From: Amycolatopsis sp. FBCC-B4732
GTDB taxonomy: Bacteria; Actinomycetota; Actinomycetes; Mycobacteriales; Pseudonocardiaceae
Reading direction: 5' to 3'
DNA: 64,000 nt
Assembly (NCBI RefSeq): GCF_023008405.1
Contig: NZ_CP095376.1
Coordinates: 9,404,501-9,468,500, forward strand
Shown: piece by piece, positions 41,681 to 50,274 of the stretch
Numbering within the stretch: position 1 is the first letter of the stretch
Layout: every line of letters starts with the position of its first letter
The notes under the pieces: generated by a model
Databases searched by the model: none
Told to the model about the DNA's origin: nothing
What the model saw: only the letters and a program-made list of their open reading frames with translations
Position numbers and translations under genes: made by a program

Positions 41681-42669
41681 CGCGCGCCCCGGCTGTCGGC
41701 GGAGTGATCGCCGCACTGCTACTGAGTTCGGCGGTTAGCGCGTCGGCGGGCGGCTGGGGATCCGTCGACTGTGCCCAAGAGTCGTCGCCCTACTGCGAAC
41801 TCGGAGCCGGGAAGACCGGAAAGGCGCCCGGAGGCGGCGACCGAGTGCCCGACGCGCCGAGCCCGAAAGGGGGCGGTGGCAAGGCCACTCCGCCGCCCGG
41901 TGACCGGATCGTCGGCGGTAACTCGCCCGCGGCGAGCTGCTCGTACGTCCGGAGCAACTTCCAGCCTCCGGCGACCGGCGTCCAGACCGTGGTGTTCCGC
42001 GGTGCTGCGAGAGCTGTTCCGCCAGTCGTTCTCGCGTCCGTGCCGCTTTCGCGCGCACGCGGCCTCGGCGCGCAGCAGGGCGGGGCGTGGTACGTCTACC
42101 GGTGTACCAGCGCTGGTTTTCGCGATGGCCTGTACCGAGTTCCCATCTGGCTTCCCGATGGAGCAGCTCCTGCCGGAGCGCGCCTGCCATCTCCGCAGGA
42201 GCTGGCCGAGCAGGCTCGAACTCAGCTGCGCTTGCCCTCTCCCAGCATCGAGGCAAACCCGGCCGGCGACAAACTGGTGAGCCTGCCGACCTGGCTGTGG
42301 CTCGACCGCGGCAATTGGGGAACGCAGCAGGCGACGGCCGCCGTTCCCGGTGTCACGGTGACGGCGGTGGCGACGCCGAAGTCCGTCTCCTGGTTGACGG
42401 GCGACGGGGATACCGTGAACTGCTCCGGCCGCGGAACCCCGTTCACACCCGGCGGAGACGCCTCGGCAGCGTCCCCTGATTGCGGCCACACCTACCGCCG
42501 GTCGTCGGCGACCGCACCAGCACAGCTGTTTCCGGTCAGGGCAACGATCCACTGGACGATCACCTGGTCCGGCGCGGGACAGAGCGGCACGTTCCGCGAT
42601 CTGACCACGTCGGCGTCAGCCGCATTCCGGGTCGCCGAAATCCAGGCGCTCGGTACTGGACACCGCTGA
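41674..42669 (+). CDS. Secreted protein of the Tad-like locus
   Basis: This 331-residue protein has a signal peptide (LLLSSAVSASAGG), a Gly/Pro-rich low-complexity linker (PDAPSPKGGGGKATPPPGD) and a ~220-residue domain with WYVYRCTSAGF, LPTWLWLDRGNWGTQQATAA and a C-terminal Ig-like HWTITWSGAGQSG. It matches the layout of secreted proteins common in actinobacterial conjugative elements. It is coupled to the upstream lipoprotein by overlap. Function is not established. Confidence 0.75.
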   Translation: MLTRAPAVGGVIAALLLSSAVSASAGGWGSVDCAQESSPYCELGAGKTGKAPGGGDRVPDAPSPKGGGGKATPPPGDRIVGGNSPAASCSYVRSNFQPPATGVQTVVFRGAARAVPPVVLASVPLSRARGLGAQQGGAWYVYRCTSAGFRDGLYRVPIWLPDGAAPAGARLPSPQELAEQARTQLRLPSPSIEANPAGDKLVSLPTWLWLDRGNWGTQQATAAVPGVTVTAVATPKSVSWLTGDGDTVNCSGRGTPFTPGGDASAASPDCGHTYRRSSATAPAQLFPVRATIHWTITWSGAGQSGTFRDLTTSASAAFRVAEIQALGTGHR

Positions 42670-42751
42670 TCGATCGAACAATCCCGCTTGAGCTGCGCAC
42701 CAGCTGCCACGAGGTGCGCGGCGCTGTCGAACCATGCCTGGGAGGCACCTC

Positions 42752-43450
42752 GTGACCAGCATCCGTACCGGTGATCGCGACACGGGAACCGAGACCAGTT
42801 CCGTGTCGTGGCTGGGGAAGAATGGTCGGCTGGTCGCTGTACCGGCCGGTCGGCGGACGCGACGTCGCCTGCCGCACCTGCTCGTCGGCGTCTTGCTCGT
42901 CCTCGCGTGCGTCGGCGGTGCTCTGTGGTGGACCACCAGCGCGCAGAGCCGGGTTTCGGTGCTGGCAGTCGCCCGGCCGCTGAGCATCGGACACGTTCTC
43001 GAACGGACGGACGTCCGCGAGGTCGAGGTCTCGGTCGCTGACACGGTCGAAACCGTGCCGATGGAGCAGGCAACCGCCGTGCTCGGCCGGCCGATGGCGA
43101 CGAGCCTCGGCCCGGGTGCCTTGCTCACCCCGGGCAGCGTCGGCCCAGCGTCGGTCCCCGGCGCCGGGCACGCCATCGTGGCCGTCGCGCTGAAGCCGGG
43201 GCAGTTCCCACTCGAGGTCGCGGCCGGGACGGCCACCCTCGTCGTGGTCACCGCGCCATCGTCGACCAGTTCGCCATCCCTACCGGAGACCGGGCAGACG
43301 TGGCCGGCCACCGTGACCGGGCTGGTCAAAGCGGAGTCCGACCAGACCACGGTGATCTCGCTGCAGCTCCTCGGCAACGCCGCGCTGGCGCTCGCCCGGG
43401 TGCCGGTCGGCCAGGTGTCGCTGGTCATGCTCGCGGGCGGTGAGCGTTGA
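42752..43450 (+). CDS. SAF-domain protein (CpaB/RcpC-like)
   Basis: This 232-residue protein starts at GTG 42752, 6 nt after GGGAGG. A single N-terminal TM helix (LPHLLVGVLLVLACVGGALW) is followed by a SAF domain (VSVLAVARPLSIGHVLERTD, GRPMATSLGPGALLTPGSV) as in CpaB/RcpC pilus proteins. It would sit in the envelope and stabilise the Tad-like assembly. Its stop shares a base with the next ATG. Confidence 0.8.
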   Translation: MTSIRTGDRDTGTETSSVSWLGKNGRLVAVPAGRRTRRRLPHLLVGVLLVLACVGGALWWTTSAQSRVSVLAVARPLSIGHVLERTDVREVEVSVADTVETVPMEQATAVLGRPMATSLGPGALLTPGSVGPASVPGAGHAIVAVALKPGQFPLEVAAGTATLVVVTAPSSTSSPSLPETGQTWPATVTGLVKAESDQTTVISLQLLGNAALALARVPVGQVSLVMLAGGER

Positions 43451-44310
43451 TGTTGATCGCTCTCGCCAGCGTGAAGGGCTCGCCGGGCGTCACCACCTTC
43501 GCCCTCGCTCTCGCCGCAAGCTGGCCTGCCGGCGTCCGTCGCGTCGTCGTCGAGTGCGATCCCGCCGGCGGTGACCTCGCGCAGCGATTCGGCCTGGCCG
43601 CGTCGCCCGGGCTGCTCAGCCTCGCGGCGGTGGCCCGCCAGCCGGTGGATCCCGACGTCGTCTGGAGCCATACGCAACCGCTCTCCGGCGGCCTGCAGGC
43701 CATGCCCGGCCCGCCCGGAGGCCAGCAGGCGCGGGCCGCGCTGAGCACCCTGGCCTCGCCTTCCTCACCGCTCTACGGCACCGCGCGCCAGCCGACGGTG
43801 GTGTTGTTCGCCGACTGCGGGCGCCTGGACCCGGGCTCGCCTGCCGAAGCGGTAATTCGTCACGCGGACGTCCTCCTGCTGCTCTCCGGCACCTACAGCG
43901 ACGAGCTCGCGCACCTTGCCACCCGCGCCCACGAGCTGGGCCACACAGCCGCCCGGGCGTGCCTTGTGCTCGCCGGCCACGGCCATCCGACCCACACCGT
44001 GGAGCGTGAGCTGGGCATTCCGGTCATGGCGAGGATTCCGCACGACCCGAGCGCGGCCGCGCGCTACACCGGGCGAGCAGCCGCCGGCCGACGACGAACG
44101 GGTGGGCTCGTCCGGGTCGCGAGCGACGTCGCTCAAGCCCTGTTCGGTGATTTCCGCTGCGAACCGGCGCCGCCGATCCCGGACCTCGTCCAGCAAGTGC
44201 CTGGTGTACCTGCACAGCACACCGCGTCGTCGGGCGTTCGTGTTTTGTCACCAGACCTGCACAACGGCCGCCCCCAAAGCAGTTCTCCCGGAAAGGACGT
44301 CCGGTCATGA
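43450..44310 (+). CDS. MinD/ParA-like ATPase (CpaE/TadZ position)
   Basis: This 286-residue protein begins LIALASVKGSPGVTTFALAL, a deviant Walker A region. In place of KGGxGKT it has KGSPGVTT, so the signature C-terminal Lys of the P-loop is missing. VVVECDPAGGDLAQRFGLAA follows. In Tad systems CpaE/TadZ localises the machine to a site in the cell, and several lack ATPase residues. The position between SAF and TadA genes fits that role. Overlaps join it on both sides. Confidence 0.8.
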   Translation: MLIALASVKGSPGVTTFALALAASWPAGVRRVVVECDPAGGDLAQRFGLAASPGLLSLAAVARQPVDPDVVWSHTQPLSGGLQAMPGPPGGQQARAALSTLASPSSPLYGTARQPTVVLFADCGRLDPGSPAEAVIRHADVLLLLSGTYSDELAHLATRAHELGHTAARACLVLAGHGHPTHTVERELGIPVMARIPHDPSAAARYTGRAAAGRRRTGGLVRVASDVAQALFGDFRCEPAPPIPDLVQQVPGVPAQHTASSGVRVLSPDLHNGRPQSSSPGKDVRS

Positions 44311-45665
44311 CCGTGCTCGACGAGCATCGCCGGCCCGATCCGGCAACCGACTCCGGCCCCGCAGCACGTTTACGGGAGTTCCTCCGGCGCACGCTCGCCG
44401 ACGAGCTGCCGAGCCGGGCCGGCGCTGCCACGCTGATGACTGCGGTGCGCCGTCGCGAGCTGGCTCGCGAGCTTCTTAGCGCCGCAGGCGCCGCGCACAG
44501 CGAGGCCGAGTTGCAGGCAGGCCGGGTCCTGCTGTCGCCGGATGCCGAGGCACTGGTCGTCGAGGCCGTCCTGGACGAGGTCTTCGGGCTGGGCGGCCTG
44601 CAGCCGCTGTTGGACGATCCCACGGTCGAGACGATCAACGTCAACAGCTACGACCGCGTGTTCGTGCAGTACGCCGACGGCACTCGCGCCGAGGTGGGTC
44701 CGGTGGCGGCCTCGAACGACGAGCTGACCGACCTGATCCGTACCCTCGCGGCGCGCGCCTCCTCGGAGGAACGCCGGTTCGACCGCGGCTCGCCCGCACT
44801 GAATCTCCAGCTCCCGGGAGGCGAGCGGCTGTTCGCCGTGCTCGGGCTCACCGTCGGCGGGGTCACGGCGTGCTCGATCCGCCGCCACGGCTACCTCACG
44901 ACGACTCTCGCCCAGCTGCGCCGCCGCGGCACCCTCGACGCTGGTCTGGAGCGATTCCTGCGCGCGCTCGTGCGCGCTCGCAAGAACGTCCTGATCACCG
45001 GCGGTACCGGGATTGGCAAGACGACCCTGCTCCGCGCCATGGCGGCTGAGATGGATCCGCTCGAGCGCATCGTCACCATCGAAGACGCCTTCGAGCTCGG
45101 CCTCGGCATCGACCCCGGGCAGCACGCGGACGTCACGGCGTTGCAGGCACGCGAAGCCAACGTCGAGGGAGCCGGCGCGATCGGCCAGGCCGAGCTCGTC
45201 CGCTGGGGCTTGCGGATGTCTCCGGACCGCGTGATCGTCGGCGAGATCCGCGGGCCCGAGGTCATTCCGATGTGCAACGCGATGTCGCAGGGCAACGACG
45301 GCTCGATGGCGACCCTGCACGCGAGCAGCTCGAAGATCGCGTTCACCCGGCTGGCGTCCTACGCCGCGCAGGGCGCCGAACGGCTGTCGCTGGAGGCGAC
45401 CGCCTTGCTCGTGGCGTCCAGCGTGCACTTCGTCGTCCACCTGGCCAAAGCCGGAGATCGCACGACGAGGGTGGTCTCCTCGATCCGCGAGGTCGTCGAC
45501 GCCGACGGCGGCACCGTCGTGTCGAACGAGATCTACCGCCCCGGCTCCGATCTCCGCGCACGTCCGGTCGCCGGAGCGCTCCGCGCCGACACACTCGACG
45601 ACCTTGTCGCGTCGGGGTTCGACCCTCAACTCCTCATCCAGCCGGACGGGTGGTGGCAGGCATGA
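44307..45665 (+). CDS. tadA: CpaF/TadA-type secretion ATPase
   Basis: This 452-residue hexameric secretion ATPase has Walker A in LITGGTGIGKTTLLRAMAA (about residue 233), an Asp box near VTIEDAFELGLG, Walker B in PDRVIVGEIRGPEVIPM and the His box GSMATLHASSSK. The N-terminal domain contains FGLGGLQPLLDDPTVETINV. It powers assembly of a Tad/Flp-type pilus or, in actinobacterial elements, a related surface structure. It overlaps the genes before and after (ATGA). Confidence 0.93.
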   Translation: MTVLDEHRRPDPATDSGPAARLREFLRRTLADELPSRAGAATLMTAVRRRELARELLSAAGAAHSEAELQAGRVLLSPDAEALVVEAVLDEVFGLGGLQPLLDDPTVETINVNSYDRVFVQYADGTRAEVGPVAASNDELTDLIRTLAARASSEERRFDRGSPALNLQLPGGERLFAVLGLTVGGVTACSIRRHGYLTTTLAQLRRRGTLDAGLERFLRALVRARKNVLITGGTGIGKTTLLRAMAAEMDPLERIVTIEDAFELGLGIDPGQHADVTALQAREANVEGAGAIGQAELVRWGLRMSPDRVIVGEIRGPEVIPMCNAMSQGNDGSMATLHASSSKIAFTRLASYAAQGAERLSLEATALLVASSVHFVVHLAKAGDRTTRVVSSIREVVDADGGTVVSNEIYRPGSDLRARPVAGALRADTLDDLVASGFDPQLLIQPDGWWQA

Positions 45666-46561
45666 ACAGCACCGTGATCGGGTGCGTGATCGGGCTCGGG
45701 ACCGCCGTCGGGCTGCTGCTCGTCCTCGTCGGCCTCCAGCTCGCGCGACCGGCGACCGGACGCTCGGCGGGCCGGGAGCTGCCATGGCGAGCCGATCGGC
45801 GCTGGGGTTTCCGCGTGGCGCTCGCGGCCGGCATCGGTCTGCTGGCCGCCGCGGCGACCGGCTGGCTCGTGGGCGGTGTTCTCGCCTTCGCCGCGGTCTG
45901 GTTCCTGCCGGCGCTGGTCGGCCCTGACCGCGTCCACGCTCGCCGGGTCGCTCGCATCGAGGCCGTGGCGTCGTGGACCGAGATGCTGCGCGACACGCTG
46001 TCGGCCGCGGCCGGTCTGGAGCAGGCGATCCTCGCCACGGCACCGCTGGCACCGGCAGCGATCCGTCGCGACGTCGCTGGCCTCGCCGCGCGGTTGCGGA
46101 GCGGACACCGGCTTGCACCGGCCTTGCGGCTGCTGGCGGACGAGATCGGCGACCCGATCGCGGACCTCGTCATCGCGTCCCTGGTTCTCGCCGCCGAGCA
46201 CCAGGCCCGCCAGCTCGGAGAACTGCTCGGCTCCCTGGCCGAAACCGCGCGGGCGCAGGCGGCGATGCGGATGCGCGTCGAGACCGGCCGCGCTCGCACG
46301 CGCACCTCGGTCCGGGTCATCGTCGGCACCACCATCGCGTTCGCTGTCGGGGTCGTCGTACTGAATCGCGACTACCTCACGGCGTATGACAGCCCCCTGG
46401 GGCAGGCCGTCCTGCTCTGCATCGGTGCGCTGTTCGGCAGCGGATTCGCCTGGCTGGCCCGGATCGTGGCAGGCCGAACCGAGCCGCGCGCGCTCTCGAT
46501 TCACCAGCACCCGGAGCCGGAACCGGTCACCGCGGCCGCGTGGGGAGGCGAGCGAGCATGA
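45662..46561 (+). CDS. tadB: TadB-like inner membrane platform protein
   Basis: This 299-residue protein has a T2SF domain flanked by TM helices: VIGCVIGLGTAVGLLLVLVG at the start, GVLAFAAVWFLPALVG, a cytoplasmic helical core (SWTEMLRDTLSAAAGLEQAI, RLRSGHRLAPALRLLADEIG) and two C-terminal helices (VIVGTTIAFAVGVVVLN, VLLCIGALFGSGFAWLARI). It forms the platform on which the TadA ATPase acts, with the TadC-like protein encoded next. Confidence 0.9.
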   Translation: MNSTVIGCVIGLGTAVGLLLVLVGLQLARPATGRSAGRELPWRADRRWGFRVALAAGIGLLAAAATGWLVGGVLAFAAVWFLPALVGPDRVHARRVARIEAVASWTEMLRDTLSAAAGLEQAILATAPLAPAAIRRDVAGLAARLRSGHRLAPALRLLADEIGDPIADLVIASLVLAAEHQARQLGELLGSLAETARAQAAMRMRVETGRARTRTSVRVIVGTTIAFAVGVVVLNRDYLTAYDSPLGQAVLLCIGALFGSGFAWLARIVAGRTEPRALSIHQHPEPEPVTAAAWGGERA

Positions 46562-47445
46562 TCGCCGTCATCGTGATGGGCATCGGAACCGGGCTCGGCT
46601 TGTGTTTGATCCTGACCTGGGCAATCCCTCCACAACAGACACTTCGAGAACGTCTTTCCGATCCAGGCGGGGGAGAGGCTTCGGTTGGCGAACCCGCCGA
46701 GGTGACGTGGGCTACCGCCTTGGCGCGTCCGCACCTGCCCGGTCTGCGTGCGCTCGGCTTGCCGGGGAGCGGCCTCGAACGCGACCTGCGCGTGCTCGGC
46801 CGGGGCGTCGACACCCACCTTGCCGTGAAGCTGGTACTGAGCTGTGCCGGACTCCTGATGCCGCTGCTACTGCAAGGCGTCCTGTCCCTCGGCGGCCTTC
46901 AGCTCGGTCTCGAGCTTCCGTTCGTCGTCGCGGTCATGCTGGCCGCTGCCGGGTTCCTCCTGCCCGACCTCGAGGTCCGGGCGAAGGCGGCACGTGCACG
47001 TGCAGAGTTCCGCGCTGCGTTATCGGCGTTCCTCGACCTCGTCTGGATCACCCTCGCCGGCGGCGCCGGAATCGAGTCCGCCTTACTCGCAGCCGCAGAG
47101 GTCGGCTGCGGCCCGGCCTTCACCCGGATCCGCCGCGCCCTCGCCGGCGCCCAGCTGACCCGCATCACGTCCTGGGTGACGTTGCGCCGGCTCGGCGAGG
47201 AGCTGGACATCACCGAGCTCGCCGAACTCGCCGCATCGATCTCCCTCGCCGGGACCGAGGGTGCCAAGGTCCGCGCCTCGCTCTCCGCCAAAGCCGGCGC
47301 TCTTCGAACACACCTCGTCGCCGACGCCGAGGCCGAGGCACAAGCTGCGACCGAACGCATGGCGCTGCCGGTCACCCTGCTGTTCCTCGGATTTCTCGGA
47401 TTCATCGCCTTTCCAGCCGTCACGCAGGTCCTCAACGGCCTCTGA
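46558..47445 (+). CDS. tadC: TadC-like inner membrane platform protein
   Basis: This 295-residue T2SF-domain protein has TM segments at IGTGLGLCLILTWAIPP, LLMPLLLQGVLSLGGLQ, VVAVMLAAAGFLLPDLEV and a C-terminal LPVTLLFLGFLGFIAFPAVT. The core FRAALSAFLDLVWITLAGGA and LDITELAELAASISLAGTEG is typical of TadC. It starts inside the TadB stop codon. The pilin gene follows 18 nt later. Confidence 0.9.
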   Translation: MIAVIVMGIGTGLGLCLILTWAIPPQQTLRERLSDPGGGEASVGEPAEVTWATALARPHLPGLRALGLPGSGLERDLRVLGRGVDTHLAVKLVLSCAGLLMPLLLQGVLSLGGLQLGLELPFVVAVMLAAAGFLLPDLEVRAKAARARAEFRAALSAFLDLVWITLAGGAGIESALLAAAEVGCGPAFTRIRRALAGAQLTRITSWVTLRRLGEELDITELAELAASISLAGTEGAKVRASLSAKAGALRTHLVADAEAEAQAATERMALPVTLLFLGFLGFIAFPAVTQVLNGL

Positions 47446-47463
47446 CCGTCCACAGGAGACCCC

Positions 47464-47664
47464 ATGCTGCTCTACGCTCGAATTCTCTGGAACCTAGTCA
47501 CCGCTCGGATCCTGCGGGTCCTGGCCGATGACGACCGCGGCGAGATCACGACCACCGTCATCGTCACGGCGCTCATGGCGGTGCTGGCCATCGCCTTGAT
47601 CGCGATCATCGCGGCGAAGCTGACCGCGAAGGCGAACAGCATCGACCTCGGCCTCGGAGTCTGA
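47464..47664 (+). CDS. Flp-type pilin-like protein
   Basis: This 66-residue protein has a basic/acidic leader (RILRVLADDDRG), then EITTTVIVTALMAVLAIALI, a hydrophobic helix with Glu right after Gly. That GE junction fits class IV prepilin processing by the A24 peptidase encoded at 40355. The size and place between TadC and TadE mark it as the major pilin candidate. CAGGAG lies 6 nt before the ATG. Confidence 0.8.
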   Translation: MLLYARILWNLVTARILRVLADDDRGEITTTVIVTALMAVLAIALIAIIAAKLTAKANSIDLGLGV

Positions 47665-47665
47665 C

Positions 47666-48064
47666 GTGCTCTCGCGCGTCCGGCGTGTGTTGGCTGGAGA
47701 CCGGGGAGAAATGAGCGCCGAGCTGGTCATCGCGACGCCGCTGTTGCTGCTCGCGCTGCTGGCGATCGTCCAATTCGCACTGTGGTCGCACGCAGTCCAC
47801 GTCGCTCAAGCAGCCGCTTCGCAGGCACTGTCCGCGGCTCGCACACAGGACGGTTCAGCTGCGGCCGGACGTGACGTGGGCAAGCGGTTGCTCGATGACC
47901 TGGTTCGCGGACCGCTGCGTTCGCCGCGCGTCGGGGTCGTTCGCACTCCGACCTCGGCATCGGTGAGCGTGGAAGGCGAGGTCGTCGCGGTCCTGCCCGG
48001 CGTGCACCTGCACGTGCACGCCGAAACTGCCGGCGCGGTCGAACGGTTCGTCCCGGACCTCTGA
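47666..48064 (+). CDS. TadE-like pseudopilin
   Basis: This 132-residue protein starts at GTG 47666. Its prepilin-type N-terminus is GDRGEMSAELVIATPLLLLA, with Glu five residues after the Gly, and the helix continues LLAIVQFALWSHAVHVAQAA. The ~90-residue domain that follows (SVSVEGEVVAVLPGVHLHVH) is typical of TadE. It is expected to be processed by the prepilin peptidase and incorporated as a minor pilin. Confidence 0.85.
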   Translation: MLSRVRRVLAGDRGEMSAELVIATPLLLLALLAIVQFALWSHAVHVAQAAASQALSAARTQDGSAAAGRDVGKRLLDDLVRGPLRSPRVGVVRTPTSASVSVEGEVVAVLPGVHLHVHAETAGAVERFVPDL

Positions 48065-48080
48065 GCCAAGGAGAGAAGCC

Positions 48081-48956
48081 ATGCCACTGCTGGAAAAACC
48101 GGGAGCGGTGACCGTCGGCGACTTCGCCGACGGATCGGACACCATGCTGTGGAATCCCGCTGTCACGGCGGAACGTTGGCACCGGCTGGTGAGTCGCGCC
48201 TTCCTCGAGCACCTCGTCTCGACTCGCTGTGCGGCAGGACTGCTGGTCCTGGCACTGGGTATCGCCGCTCCAGGAGCTCTTGCCGGAGCGATGACTGTCG
48301 GCGGCGGCATCGCGCTTCTGCTGAGCGGCGTCTGCAACGCGTTCGTCGCCGCGGCGTGCCTCGCGACCGATCACGAGCATCGGCAGGGACACCGATGTCG
48401 TCTGGAGCGCTCTCGCGGCGAGTTCTTCCTTCGAAGCGCCGACTTCACAGCGCTCGGCGAAGCGGCGACGTACCAGGCCGGGCTCCTGGTCGACCTCCTG
48501 AGTGAACTCCACGACTCCAGGGCACGCGACTGGCTCGACTCCGAGCTGTGCGACCGAGCCCACCAGGTCGTCTGGGCCGCGCTGGTCCGCCTGACTCGAA
48601 CGGAGTCTGCTCGCCAGCACGCTGCGCGCCTTAAAGCGGCACCGGGCGAGACCGAGCTCGCGGCCACGACCGCGTCGGCGATCGCCGAGTTCGACACGCA
48701 GCTCGACGAGCTGATCTTCCACCTCCAGGGATGCGTCACGCTGGCCCGGGAATGGGAAGCCAAGCTGCGTCACGCCGAGATCGTCGAGCACACGGAGACC
48801 GTCCACGCCGGACTGCGAGCCGCGTCGATCCGTCCCTTCGTCGTGGTGGCCGAGGAGCTGCCGCAATCCGTCTTCGCCTACGTCACCGCGGCTCGGGACC
48901 TCACCGGAGCCGGGCGGTTTCCGTGGGAACCGCCGGCCACGGAGCCGATCCGGTGA
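48081..48956 (+). CDS. Hypothetical membrane protein within the Tad-like locus
   Basis: This 291-residue protein is not a recognised Tad component. A TM hairpin ([40 protein letters not shown]) sits at ~50-95 and the rest is helical ([40 protein letters not shown]). AAGGAGAG lies 6 nt before the ATG. Its stop overlaps the next TadE-like gene, so it is an integral part of the operon and may be an element-specific accessory. Confidence 0.75.
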   Translation: MPLLEKPGAVTVGDFADGSDTMLWNPAVTAERWHRLVSRAFLEHLVSTRCAAGLLVLALGIAAPGALAGAMTVGGGIALLLSGVCNAFVAAACLATDHEHRQGHRCRLERSRGEFFLRSADFTALGEAATYQAGLLVDLLSELHDSRARDWLDSELCDRAHQVVWAALVRLTRTESARQHAARLKAAPGETELAATTASAIAEFDTQLDELIFHLQGCVTLAREWEAKLRHAEIVEHTETVHAGLRAASIRPFVVVAEELPQSVFAYVTAARDLTGAGRFPWEPPATEPIR

Positions 48957-49411
48957 CCGGGGCGCGGCGCAGCCGGACGGCGGGGTGGTGGCGTGACCAA
49001 CGTGGGTCGGTGACCGCCGAGGCGGTCCTGATCGCGCCGGTTCTGGTCATGCTGCTGGTATTCGTCGCCGTGGTCATTCATCGGGGCGTCGACGCGCGGC
49101 TGCGGCTCGATGACGCAGCTCACCAGGCCGCGCGCGCCGCGAGCCTGCAGCGTTCTCCGGCGGCCGCCAGCACCGCCGCGGACGCGACCGCGACCTCGGC
49201 ACTGGCGCGCGCCGGTCTGGTCTGCCGCGACGCTGCGGTCACCACGACGACCTCGGCGAGCCCGGGTGGCAGCGCCGTCGTCAGCGTCCGTTGCACCGTC
49301 GACTTCGGTCAGGCTCTTGTCCTCGGCGTGCCCAGCAGCCGGACGCTCAGCGCCACAGCCTCCGAGGTCATCGACACCTACCGGTCCCAGCCCACCGCCG
49401 GAGGCACATGA
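48953..49411 (+). CDS. TadE/TadG-like pseudopilin
   Basis: This 152-residue protein has the N-terminus [20 protein letters not shown], a prepilin-type signal with Glu five residues after Gly. A helix continues [20 protein letters not shown], and the exported domain has two Cys ([20 protein letters not shown]). It starts inside the previous stop (GTGA) and its own stop overlaps the next ATG. A second minor pilin or a TadG-like anchor. Confidence 0.83.
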   Translation: MTGARRSRTAGWWRDQRGSVTAEAVLIAPVLVMLLVFVAVVIHRGVDARLRLDDAAHQAARAASLQRSPAAASTAADATATSALARAGLVCRDAAVTTTTSASPGGSAVVSVRCTVDFGQALVLGVPSSRTLSATASEVIDTYRSQPTAGGT

Positions 49412-49845
49412 TGGACGCCCGCCGCGCAGCGTGGTGGCGAGCCGAAGAGGGTCGCGTCTCGGCCTTCGTCGTCGTGCTGACGGCCGGGCTGCTCGCCTTG
49501 GCCGGCCTCGGGCTGGACGGCGGCCTCGCGCTCGCCGCGAAGGTCCGAGCCACCGGCCAGGCCGAATCCGCCGCCCGGGCCGGCGCGCAAGCGATCGACC
49601 TCGCCGCCTACCGGGAGACCGGCGCGCTGCGGCTGATCCCCGCGGACGCCGACGCACTCGCCCGCACCTACCTCGCCGGTGTCGGCGCCACCGGCGAGGT
49701 GACCGCCACCGTCGACACCGTGAGCGTCACCGTCACGACCAGCCGGCGCACCCAGCTGCTGTCGCTCATCGGCATCCCGTCGATCGACGCCCACGGCAGC
49801 GGCGCCGCCCATCCTCAGCGCGGCGTCACCGCTCTCGAACCCTGA
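49408..49845 (+). CDS. TadG/Rv3654c-like pilus assembly protein
   Basis: This 145-residue protein has the helix [20 protein letters not shown] followed by [20 protein letters not shown], the signature of the TadG-like proteins that close actinobacterial Tad operons. Unlike the two TadE proteins the Glu is displaced ([11 protein letters not shown]), so prepilin processing is uncertain. It overlaps the upstream gene by 4 nt. Confidence 0.82.
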   Translation: MMDARRAAWWRAEEGRVSAFVVVLTAGLLALAGLGLDGGLALAAKVRATGQAESAARAGAQAIDLAAYRETGALRLIPADADALARTYLAGVGATGEVTATVDTVSVTVTTSRRTQLLSLIGIPSIDAHGSGAAHPQRGVTALEP

Positions 49846-49863
49846 ACACCGAAGAAGGAAGCC

Positions 49864-50259
49864 ATGATCACGACCGACGAGATCGAACGACGCGTCGAGA
49901 AAGCCGACGCGGAGAAGAGCGCCCGGAGGATGGCCGCGGCACGCGAGGTCGGTGAGCTCGCACGCCGCCGAGCCGCGTTGGCCGAGGAGCTGGCGGAGGT
50001 CGAACGCACGCTCGGCACCGTGCTCGCCGCGGCGGCGGACGTCATCAGCGTCGACGAGCTGGCCGAATTCACAGACGTCACGGCCGCCGATCTCACCGGG
50101 TGGCTGACCGCCGGCAAGCCCCGCGCCCGGCGAGGCCGACCGCCCGGCAGCCGCCGGCCGAAACCGGACACCCCACTCACGACCGCGCCTGCACCACCGG
50201 AACTTCGGCCAAGCCCGACGACGCCGCAGCCGCCAGCCCTCCAGGGCCAGCGAAGCTGA
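49864..50259 (+). CDS. Small coiled-coil protein of the Tad-like locus
   Basis: This 131-residue soluble protein has an N-terminal coiled coil (DEIERRVEKADAEKSARRMA, ELARRRAALAEELAEVERTL), an HTH-like segment (VISVDELAEFTDVTAADLTG) and a basic, Pro-rich tail (RARRGRPPGSRRP). AAGGAAG lies before the ATG. The HTH-like part is reminiscent of small DNA-binding proteins of actinobacterial conjugative elements. It sits 18 nt after the TadG-like gene and 16 nt before the BTAD gene. Confidence 0.7.
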   Translation: MITTDEIERRVEKADAEKSARRMAAAREVGELARRRAALAEELAEVERTLGTVLAAAADVISVDELAEFTDVTAADLTGWLTAGKPRARRGRPPGSRRPKPDTPLTTAPAPPELRPSPTTPQPPALQGQRS

Positions 50260-50274
50260 GTCAGGGACGCTGTT

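Noticed and set aside
44160..44310. Separate small gene at the end of the CpaE-like frame
   Set aside because: The tail is in frame with the ATPase and overlaps tadA by ATGA; no independent start is supported.
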